DNA of 64,000 bases from Leishmania mexicana MHOM/GT/2001/U1103. Its lineage: Eukaryota; Euglenozoa; Kinetoplastea; Trypanosomatida; Trypanosomatidae. The stretch spans positions 62,001 through 126,000 of the forward strand of contig NC_018306.1 in NCBI RefSeq assembly GCF_000234665.1, given 5' to 3'. The notes under the pieces are model-generated. The model was not told where the DNA came from and searched no databases. It was given only the letters and a program-made list of their open reading frames with translations. Positions 1 to 9,400 of this stretch are shown here, piece after piece (position 1 is the first letter of the stretch; every line of letters starts with the position of its first letter). A program made the translations under genes and the position numbers.

Positions 1-2768
1 CTATTCCATGTGTTGGACTCCTCAGCTATGTTGTCCTTCACGAGAGTCCGTCATGATGCGTTGCGGTCGTCATCTCGGGTGGTGCTTCCCCCTTTTCTTT
101 GCTGCCTGTTTTGTTTTTGTTTTTTTGGTGATTCTGCGTGCAGGGGGAGGGAGGGTGGGGTGGATATGGTGGAGGGAGCGGTGCGGGTATGCGACGGCAT
201 ACCCGCTCCGATGGGAGCCCGGGACGGCAACGCACGGGCCGGAAAAAATAAATAAATAAATAAAAATAAGCTCAGTGAACAAGCATACGAACACATCTCA
301 GACGGAAAGGCGCGCTTGACAGAGAAGGAAAAGATTTGGAGAGGGGGAGAGGAGGGGGGACGCACATCGCGATGTGTGTCGAATACGTTTCCCTTGTGGT
401 GGCGGCGGTGGTTATCGGGGCGTAACCCAATCGCGTCCGCTCACCCGAAACACGAAAACGCGCGCACGCACACCCATTCTGAGTGGCACCCGCGTGTGCG
501 CGCGTCCTTTCATCCCTCTCTCTCCCCCCCTCTCCAAATCTCTTCCCTCACCCAGCGCGTGCGTGTCTTCTCGTTCTGTGTGTGTTTATTTGTTCTTCGC
601 TTTCGCTTCTACCCCCTAACAACGGAAATATAACAGAAAATGCGCGCATGTACGCATGTCTGTGCGTGTGTGTGTGTGTGGGCGCGCCTTCTCCCTGTCT
701 TCAACGACCGCCAGAAAATGGTACGGGGGAGAAGAGACCACACACACACACACACACACGCACAGACATGCGTACATGCATGCATGCATGCATATCTCTA
801 CATGTGTATATGCATGCATATACATATATTTACTTATAGAGCTATATATATATATATACATATATGTTTACATACAGATTTGCATACATACATATACACA
901 AATCTATCGAACAAACATTTTGTCCGTTTCTGTTGTTACTGCTGTTGCCTGCCACGCGGGAAATGCGTCAGACTGCGGGGGACGAGGGGGGAGGAGGGGG
1001 AAAAGAGGACGGGGCAGGAAGGACGACCACATGTGCGCAAGAAGCGACTGCAAGGCGACCCTCCCCTCCCCTACGGAGACACGCGCGTCGGCGCACACTC
1101 AGCGAATAAAATAATAATAATAACGCTCAGGGGGAGCAGGCTCACAAAACACGCACACACACGCACACCTACGCGTTCGCCGTGGAGTTACGTATCCGAG
1201 ATGTTGCTTAGGAGTGTCCCCGCGCGTCGCAGCTGCTGCTTCTCGCCTCCCCCCCCCCTTCATCACCGCATCTCCGTCCGCAAGTCTCCGTACAAGAAGG
1301 GCAGACACGAAAAACAAAAGAATAAAGAATCAACGCACCGAAGAGTGCTCGGCAAGCGCTCGCGTAGTCTGCACAGCGTGGCATTGTGCGCAAGGGCGCA
1401 GCATGCGCTCTGGACGGGAGTGCTCATGTGTGCCATAGGCCCCTGTTTTATCATCATGATGAGCCTGTCCAACGTTTCCCGTGCAGCGCACCTCGCGCCC
1501 GCCTCCCCCCCCCACCACCACCACCACCTTCGCGTGCCACGTCGAATGGATGATGATGAACACGGTCGGCGCGGCCATTGCTCCCCAAGCGTGGGCACCC
1601 CACTTCACTGTCCCGTGCTCAGACTTGCCAATGTCGCTTGCCGTTTCTTGTGTTGCCATCACTCTCCCTCCCTCTCTGCCGCGCCGCTGTGCAAGGAGAC
1701 CGGCATGGGCTCACCAGGTAAACAAAACCACGATCCCAGAGGAGCAACGCCGGCACAACAGGAAGAGGGATGGAGAGATGTTCATCAGCCGTCGACCTCA
1801 TAGCAACGTGTGGACCACCACCGACACTGGCAACGCGTCGAACAGGAGAAGGACGGCGGCGAAAGGAAAGGGCTAGAGGGGTATGCGCTGTGCACACCGT
1901 GAGCGAAGGTTCATGGAGGCGGACTCGTGTCCGCCGGAAGGCATGTTCGCTCATTCTGACGGTGACAAGGAGGAGAAAAGTCGGTCGGTGCGAGCGTCTG
2001 TCCAGTCCATGCCACCGCATCCCGCACCCACTGTGGATGGCTCCGCGGCTCAAGGAGGAGCAGCTCATGTGCGCCACACAACGGCGAATGCGCGACCCTG
2101 GTGCGGGCGACTGCACACACGCGCACACGTGAATGGACCAAAATATTAAAAAAAAAAACTGATCCACGAAGCCAAGCTGGTGACACCATCCATACAGTGG
2201 CACGCCTCCACCTCAGGACACACCTTCCGCGCACGCACGCGCTCCCCCCTCCTCCCCCTCTCGTGTCACCCACACAAGCGCACGCGCGCGTTCCAAGCAC
2301 AGGCAACACCACCGACGCGGCGCATGGAACAGCCGCCGCCGCTGACACAGACATCCGAAAACGCACACACACACACAGAGACACACACGAAGCTACGAGG
2401 GGGGAGCAGGGGGTAGGTGGTCCGCTCAGTGACCAGCAGATGCGCAGCTTCGAAGTCAAGCATCCGAAACAGAACACACACACAGACATAGACGGAATGG
2501 CACATACAGGCATTTCGCGCACGCGGAGGCGCCAACATGCACATAAAACGAGAACGCCACAGCAAGGTCTCCCGCATGGCTCATCCATAGCAGCCCCTCC
2601 CCCACAGAGCGGCGCCAAGACAGCCCAGCGACACCGGACATCAGAGGCAGAGGAACGAGGCGTGCGATGCGGCGCAGCAAGGGGAGGGGGGCGAGGGGCG
2701 GGGCGTCGGCGCGTGATGCGCCCAAACGTCCCCACCAAACCACCGCCAACCCGCTTCAACTCTACCTC
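1..2768. other. Intergenic / 3' flank of first SCG-type gene, no gene seen
   Basis: No reading frame here looks like protein; the open frames are translations of CA/TG and CT/GA runs. Contents: an AAAT-type run near 245-270, CA/TG runs near 665-760, a TA-rich tract near 830-905, and further CA runs near 2,340-2,490. Because the next gene is on the minus strand and ends at 2,769, the right part is probably its 3' UTR. Around 2,574-2,624 is a short block also found 3' of the second SCG-type gene (8,985-9,024). Confidence 0.6.
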
Positions 2769-5225
2769 TCACTTCTGCGGTAAAGAGCAGTACCCATCGT
2801 CGACAGCCGTAGCGCGATCCACCCAGTAGTCGTACTTGTTGCGATACACCGGCACCCCGTCCGCCGCCGCCATGTCGTATGCAGGCGTCCGCTTCACCGT
2901 GTGCACCCACTTCACCGCTGGCAAGGTGTCCCAGCCCACCACCGCGGGCCCCGTGGAACGCCGCTTCTCCGCCACCCACTCCGCCGCCTGCGCCACAGCA
3001 TTCTTCTCAGCACGGCCCCTCTGGTTTGACCCTGCCAACGTCGCACCAAGCTCCTTCTGGAAGAAGTGGTGCAGGTAATGATAGTCAGCGGGGGTGCAGC
3101 GATGCGCCACGACCGTCGACCACGTCACGTCGTGCACCTTGCCGCGGTGCATGTCGTGGAACCGAGCCAGCCCTTCCTTCACAAACCACACGCGGTGGTT
3201 CGGGCAGATCTCGCGAGCGCGGCGGAGTGAGGCGCGAACGAGCAGCCCCATGAGGATATCCTCCTGATGAAATCGGGCAGCGCGGTACACCTTCGATAAG
3301 CTCGCATCAAAATCCATCATCGCCAACTTCGCAATGTGCACCTGGTTTTCCTCACCCCAAGGCGCCAACACGACCTGAGCGAGAAGCCGGTGCACCATGA
3401 ACGTCATGCCGGCGTTGAACTGAGCGTTCTTGAAGACCCGCATGCTGCCCCAGTACGCGCACTCCGTCGTGCTCGCGTCCACGGCGTACGCGCTGTCCTT
3501 CAGCGCCTCGGCAGTCGGCGGCGGCAGACGCTTTTGCGCGCCACCCATCACGTACCGCACATCGCTCAGGAACTGCGGCACCTTCATGTAACTGTCGTCA
3601 TCCCCCTTGATGATGAAGGGGACATCCCTGAAGGCGTGGTACGCGTACTCCAGCCACAGGATCAGCTTCTGACTCATCCCGACCTCCACGGGGAGGCCCC
3701 ACTTGATCGTGTCGCCAAGCTTCTTGTTCGTGGTCGGCCGGCGGTCCGTCATCATGTCGATCCACACGACGTTGCGGTGCGTCAGCGCCTCCCGCCACAG
3801 CGCAGACGACGCGTGGCAGATGTACTCCGCCGGCGACGTGAACGCGGGCGTCACGGGGAGCGACAGGGCGCCGCTCAGGTACGACAGCGCAGACGTCTCC
3901 GCGCCCACAGTCGCGTGGCGGCTGATCACCTCCGCACACGGTGTGTCCTCCACAGCAGCAATGTTCCAGTCGCGGCGGAGCTCCATCCGGCGCTGCACAA
4001 CGCTCGCATCGGCCGCGTCATCCATGCCCTCGGCCCGCGTGGCCCTCGCCAGGAGCGCCTCAGTGGCAGCCTTGTACTCCGTCGTCGTCGGCAGCAGCGC
4101 ACTCAGGCCCCGTCGCTTCGGCTCCGCAGCTGACGCGCCGTCGCGCGCGGATGCTGGAGAGCTCTCTGGTGCATCGCGGGCGACCACCTTGGGCTCCACC
4201 GCGGCGAACACGTACAGCGCCAGCAGCGCGGCGTCGAAGTGGTTCTCCGTGCGCGCCACCTCCTGGTACGTCAGCCACGTGCTGCGCTGTGCCTCACGCA
4301 GGGCAACACGCGCCGGCTGATCCGTCGATGGGATCCCCATCACGGCAAGATACGGTGTCCGCGGCGGCGCAGCCCCCTCGCCAGCGTCGCCCACGGTCGG
4401 GAACCCGTCACCGTACACGTGCCGCAGCCACTCCCACTGCGGCAGCTCCGTGCGCACACTCACGTCGTCCGTCACGCTCGTCATCGCCAGCAGCATCGGC
4501 CCGACACGACCCAGCGGTGCAAACGGCGTCGCGTACACGGCGTGCCGCGGCTGCAACTCTACGCCCTCCACAGCGCTGTCGTGCGTCTGTCGGTCGGTGC
4601 AGTCCGCGCAGTCCTTCTCCACAACGTGCAGTGTCCACGAGGGAAGAAAGGCCGCGCTGATGCGCAGCGGGCTGCAGAACATCGACCCGATGCGGCAGCT
4701 CTGCTGCGAAGTAATGTTGAGTCGGCTCACGGCATCCTCGTGCTGCACCAGCACCGACCACGGGCCGTGCTCCGGGTCTTTCATGTTCAGCAAGTACCCA
4801 AGTGGATCCCTCATGTGGTCCACAAAGGCGTCCTCCGAAAACTGCGTTGCGATGAGTGCGTAGAGGATGACCAGAAGAAGGAGCACCGGGACAGCGCGAG
4901 GGATGGCGCGACAAGCTCCACCGCTAAACGGCTTCGACCAGTGCCGTCGGAGCGTCGAGCTCGCGGGTCGGAGGCGACTCGTGCGCGGCGGGCTGGTGAG
5001 GACGCAGGTGCTGAGCTCGTGCGATACGGAATCGGTGAGGCTGATGGCGCTGACGGTGTCCGGAAACTGGGCGGAGTGGGCTAAGGCGTCGTGCCCCATG
5101 GAGCTAGCGCTGTCTTCGGACCCCTCCATCCCCAGCGACGGCACATGGGTCACATCGCCGACCGCGCGCACGCGAGAGGTGCTCGTGCGGTGTTTCAAGA
5201 AAATCGGCGACGTGAGATGAGACAT
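2769..5225 (-). CDS. SCG-type phosphoglycan beta-1,3-galactosyltransferase family protein (copy 1)
   Basis: An 818-residue type II membrane protein: about 110 polar N-terminal residues, one hydrophobic segment at about 111-129, then a long lumenal part. The catalytic core carries the motif KGDDDSYMKVPQ with acidic triplet D542-D544, the metal/nucleotide-sugar site of GT31-like enzymes (CAZy GT67 as I recall). Leishmania SCG enzymes of this family add beta-1,3-galactose side chains to lipophosphoglycan in the Golgi. The start at 5,225 is preferred over the longer frame (to 5,348) because a strong pyrimidine tract and AG lie at about 5,252-5,300 on the minus strand, so upstream ATGs would be outside the mRNA. 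About 1.3 kb of the middle is nearly identical to copy 2, while the N-terminus is private. Donor and acceptor are not decidable from sequence; arabinosyltransferase (SCA) activity is an alternative. Confidence 0.88.
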   Translation of the reverse strand: MSHLTSPIFLKHRTSTSRVRAVGDVTHVPSLGMEGSEDSASSMGHDALAHSAQFPDTVSAISLTDSVSHELSTCVLTSPPRTSRLRPASSTLRRHWSKPFSGGACRAIPRAVPVLLLLVILYALIATQFSEDAFVDHMRDPLGYLLNMKDPEHGPWSVLVQHEDAVSRLNITSQQSCRIGSMFCSPLRISAAFLPSWTLHVVEKDCADCTDRQTHDSAVEGVELQPRHAVYATPFAPLGRVGPMLLAMTSVTDDVSVRTELPQWEWLRHVYGDGFPTVGDAGEGAAPPRTPYLAVMGIPSTDQPARVALREAQRSTWLTYQEVARTENHFDAALLALYVFAAVEPKVVARDAPESSPASARDGASAAEPKRRGLSALLPTTTEYKAATEALLARATRAEGMDDAADASVVQRRMELRRDWNIAAVEDTPCAEVISRHATVGAETSALSYLSGALSLPVTPAFTSPAEYICHASSALWREALTHRNVVWIDMMTDRRPTTNKKLGDTIKWGLPVEVGMSQKLILWLEYAYHAFRDVPFIIKGDDDSYMKVPQFLSDVRYVMGGAQKRLPPPTAEALKDSAYAVDASTTECAYWGSMRVFKNAQFNAGMTFMVHRLLAQVVLAPWGEENQVHIAKLAMMDFDASLSKVYRAARFHQEDILMGLLVRASLRRAREICPNHRVWFVKEGLARFHDMHRGKVHDVTWSTVVAHRCTPADYHYLHHFFQKELGATLAGSNQRGRAEKNAVAQAAEWVAEKRRSTGPAVVGWDTLPAVKWVHTVKRTPAYDMAAADGVPVYRNKYDYWVDRATAVDDGYCSLPQK

Positions 5226-5250
5226 GGTTGCGTGACGTGCGCCTCCTGCG

Positions 5251-5302
5251 GCTCTCGATGGCGGGGGAGGGGGGGGGGTAGGGGAGGGTAGGGGAGGCGG
5301 GG
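5251..5302 (-). promoter_or_regulatory. Predicted spliced-leader acceptor for SCG copy 1
   Basis: On the minus strand a pyrimidine tract of about 40 nt (5,261-5,302) is followed at once by AG dinucleotides at 5,255/5,254 and 5,253/5,252. The 5' UTR would be under 30 nt, with the first ATG at 5,225. The pattern is the usual trypanosomatid trans-splicing signal; the site is inferred. Confidence 0.5.
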
Positions 5303-6265
5303 TGGTGGCTGTCAACGTTCGGGAGCCCAAAAGAAGGTATGCACACACAAGAAAAATGTGACGGAAGCCGCCTCCTCCTCGCCGCCAGCACCGCTGTCCA
5401 GGTCAGCCGGGTCCTCGCGCGCGCACACACACACACGCACGTACGCGCAGCGGCAGCCGTGATGGTCTCGGTGGGGGAGGGGGGAGAGGGCGGGGAAGGG
5501 GAAGGGGAAGGGAGAAGGGGAAGGACAGCACTGGATAGGCAGAACACGCACACACTGAGCGAGGGAGATGGGTGTATGTAAAGACACCCACAACAGACAC
5601 GCGCGCAACAACCGGAGGAGCGCGGAACGTGTTCTGAAGAGGAAGACAACTGGAAGCACAGATAATGACGAAGGGAGAGGGGGAGGGGGGAGCCTGAGAA
5701 GGGGCGATCTCAGTGGAAGGTCAACGTGTTGGTCAACACCAACGGAACAGGGAAGAACAGGGAGTGGGCCGTGGTGGCGCCTCCGGCACGGCAGAGTCGG
5801 ACAGCACGACAAGTAATGCAAAACGTGCCACCGCGTGCGAGAAAGAAAGACAGCGAGCGAGTGGATGCACACGCACACGTACACGCACACACACACACAC
5901 ACACTCAGCGGGTGAGAGGGAGCAAGAGATCCGGAAAGCAAGTCACTGAGCCTGCCCAACGGACAGATGCGGACACGACAAGACCCACGCAACGCGATCA
6001 CCGCGCCTGCACAACACCGCACACGCAAATCGCCCCCCCCACAACAACAAAAGACACGACGGGGAGGGTGGGTGGGGTAGGGTGGGTGAGCGACGGCGTC
6101 AACGCGAAGACAGGTAACGTGCGCGGAGCCTTAAAACAGAAGAAAAAAAATACTTCAAGCGCACAATCCACTCAACAAGTGCGACGAGAAGGGAGAAGGG
6201 GGAGGGGGGAGGGGCGTGTGTGCGGGTGAGGGGGATCCGCGTTCGGTTCACGTCGAACCGCGGGA

Positions 6266-6280
6266 CAAAAATGAATAAAT

Positions 6281-6310
<30 letters not shown>
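6266..6310. repeat. AAAT/AATA short tandem repeat
   Basis: About 45 nt of near-perfect AAAT-type repeats, unusually A-rich for this GC-rich region. No gene overlaps it. Confidence 0.85.
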
Positions 6311-6311
<1 letters not shown>

Positions 6312-8984
6312 CGACGTTTGATGAGTACACGACAAACCCCCGAAAATAATAAACGAAATATATGCGGAGACACACACACACACGCGCGCGCACACACGAC
6401 GAGCACCACGAGGCGTGGCGGTGGAGCGCCGCGGTCTGCGCTTCCCTGAACACGCAACACGCGCCGCTCTTGCTGCGATGCCTTGGGTGGGAGGGAGGGG
6501 GGGGGGGTTCGACTGCTTCTCGATTTGTTGCTGTCCTCTGTTTCCCCACTCCAGCACTGCCCACTGCGATGGGGGTTAGGCGGCGGCGAAGAGAAGCAAA
6601 TGTATAGATCGAGATAGCGGCGTCGATGCGTGGCTACAACGGCGAAGGAGGAGGTCGTGATGCAGCAAGCTGATACACGCACGAGCGTCGTTGTCGCCAC
6701 CCGCCCCAGAGAAGAAAAATGCGCCCGGCGAAATCTGTTAAGACGGCACAGCCACAACACAAAAGGAAACACTAGGAGGACACGCACGAGCGCGTGCAGG
6801 GGAAAGTGAAAAGGGGGAGGGGGGGTCAGGAGGGGGAAGGGGTGAGGAGGCTATCACTGGTATATATCTATACATACACGTATTACACACACGTACACGT
6901 ATACGCTATCCACCGGCCCTCTACTTTTTCCGAGGGAAGGGGAGAGGGGGAGGGGGGAGGGGGTTATGGCTGCCACGTGTCCTTCGTCTCTCGGGCTCTC
7001 TCTCTCTGCGTGTGGCGGATGCCTGCGCGGGGAGGCCTGTTTTCTACGTGCGTGTGTGCGAGCGCGATGGTGCTGATGGGCGGCACACCGAAGACGTCAG
7101 AGGGGAAACAGGGATTCGGGCCGGTGAGGGAAGCAGCAGCACGCGCAGGCCGGCACTCCACACAGACGACACCGCCGAATCTCGCGCAGCGAGGGTGTTC
7201 GTGAGAGAGATAGACGAGGAGGAGGCGCAAAGACACACGAGAGACAGAAATCCCTCAGCGAAATGAAACGGAACGGAACAGACAAGAAAGGCTTTGACGG
7301 TGACGGTGATGATGATGGCGGTGGTCGTGGCGGACTATCAAGAGAACAACGAAAAAAATCAAGAGGAGGAGGAGGGTAGTGTAGGGTAGGGGGGGGTAGG
7401 GTAGGGGGAAGGGAATGGGAACTAAGACCAAACACGGAGGTCGTGGGGGTACCACAACTCAAAAGCTACACTGCAATGGAGAGCGAAAGCAAAAACAAAA
7501 AAAGAAGAACTCTAAATCTTGATGATGATGATGATCCTGCGGGCGCCACGCACGACGTGCCGCGGTGAAGTCCTCCGACGAATTTGTGAGCACAAGAACG
7601 TAAAACAACCAAACTTTACGAAATACGAAACGTAGTCAACGGAGTATGTTCCCCCGTCTCTCTATACAGGAGGGATGGGGATGTCAAACCCTGCTGAGAA
7701 GAGGCGGAGGAGGGAAGGGGAGGGGGAGCACGAGGCAGTAACCGCGAGTGAGGAGAAGCAAGCGTGGCAAGCTGCACAACAGCGAAAAAGAGTGCAGTGG
7801 AGAGGTGCCCTTCGCGATGATGCGGAGACCTCGCTACATGTATATATATATATATATATATGTGGATACGTCTCGCTCGCCTCGTGGTATCACTATCACC
7901 GATGGTGCACCGTCCGCGGCAATGGGCAGAGCACCAACAGACGGACACAACGACAGACACCGTGTTGCTGCTCTTGCAGAGCCGTGCCGCTGTGCGTGCG
8001 CGCGGGGCTGACGGCCTTTTTGCTTTCCCCTTCGGGGGGTTTCCGTTTCTCGTGTTATTCCGTTTCCGTATCTCGCGTCCCTCTCTCGCCCTCTCCGTCC
8101 TCGTCGCGTACTCTGGTGTGTGTGTGTGCGCGTGCGTGTGTGGGGGAGGGGGAGGGGGAGGGGATGCGCCAGCGACGTACGCGAAAGCCTTCGCGAAACA
8201 GAGGGGGGTGGGGGGTCGGCGCAAGACGGCACGACCGACCAACCAACCAGCGCGGCGAATCCGTCGCTGTGGGTGCTTGGTCCTGAATGAGGGGGAACGC
8301 GTGTGGGGGGGAAGGTGCTGGTGCTCGCCCTGGTGTTCGCTGGCGGCGTATTCCTGTGGCGCGTAGGGGTCACTGTGAAGAGGTGGGAGAAAGAAAATGA
8401 GAGATCAAGGGAAAGACGGGCCGCGGGGTGGGTGGGCGGCGTTGGCAAAGCGGTGATGAAGAGCTCGTCGTTACTCTCCGTGATGGATGATGATGGATGA
8501 TGGTGATGCGCGCAGCGGCGAGATGTGCCGAATGCTGATATGGGAAGAGAGATGGGAAGAGGGGGAGGGGCAGTCCGCCAACGAGACAAGCAGAGACGGA
8601 AGTGGGCGAGCCCAAAGCAAGAGAGGAAGGCGACGCCGACGGTCGCACGCACACGTGCGTCTGGCGCTTTCCCCGGCATGGCACGACTGCAGAGCGCGCG
8701 GCGGCACCACCACCGCCCACAGCGGCGACGACGTTGGTGACGCTGCCGAGCCCGCAACGGAGGAGCCGCGAAGGGGCTGCGCACACGCCCCACCACACAC
8801 ACAGACGGACAAGCACAGGCGGCCGAGTTTTTCGTTTTTTCCTCGATTTTTTGGCACGTTTCTCATGCGTGTGTGTCACAGTCTATCGCAGCTGGCGCCA
8901 CAGCCATCAGAAACCACCACGGCCGGCTGTCGTGCCCACCCACCCACCCTCCTCCCGTATATATCGGTGTGGCGCAGAAGCACC

Positions 8985-9345
8985 TGCATGGCTCCCCCCC
9001 CCCCACAGAGCGGCGCCAAGACAGCGTCAGCCGTGCACGCCACCCCCACCCACCCCTTGTCGACGAGATGCGTGCACGACGGACAGCCAAACGAGCCGGA
9101 AAAGGGTGATGCGCCCCGCATGCGTGTTCCTGTGGGCCCGGCATCACCGCCTCATGACGGAGGGCGTCACGCACATCACGGAGCACAGCCGCCAGTACAC
9201 CCACGCAGGAGCACAAAGACCCGGGAAGGGGGGGGCAGGGGGCGAGGCGCATCCGCACCACCACCGCCCACGCACGATCAGGCCACAACTCGTGGTGCAC
9301 GCCGTGCCTCCCACAGATCCGGCGCACGCACACACGCGCACACAT
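8985..9345 (-). repeat. 3'-flank block of SCG copy 2, possible degenerate SIDER-like sequence
   Basis: This block lacks the simple repeats around it and lies directly 3' of the copy 2 stop codon. Its outer end (8,985-9,024) shares the 26-nt core around ACAGAGCGGCGCCAAGACAG and a nearby GCATGGCT with the 3' flank of copy 1 (2,574-2,624). Position in a 3' UTR and a shared core fit a decayed short interspersed degenerate retroposon (SIDER), but I cannot confirm family signatures by eye. Confidence 0.3.
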
Positions 9346-9400
9346 TCATACACAGTACTTGATCTAAAATAGTGAGGGCTCGAGCATCCCCCCTCTGCAC

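Larger units (their letters stand above)
5303..9400. other. Long intergenic region without a convincing gene
   Basis: Open frames here are low-complexity. Visible structure: many G-rich/purine runs on the plus strand (for example 5,470-5,525, 6,800-6,845, 6,930-6,965, 7,370-7,415), CA runs near 5,880-5,905 and 6,370-6,395, an AAAT array at 6,266-6,310, TA runs at 6,860-6,870 and 7,840-7,862, and TG runs near 8,115-8,145. The stretch 8,985-9,345 is less repetitive and partly resembles the 3' flank of copy 1. It should contain the 5' end of the transcript for copy 1 and the 3' UTR of copy 2. Confidence 0.55.

Noticed and set aside
640..1803. 387-codon plus-strand open frame
   Set aside because: Largely a translation of CA/TG and TA repeats (HTHTHT, YIYI runs); no start or family support.
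7375..7410. TAGGG-rich tract resembling telomere repeat
   Set aside because: Only a few irregular TAGGG/TAGGGG units within a G-rich run; no array of the TTAGGG hexamer. Similar runs occur at 5,278-5,300 and 6,061-6,090.
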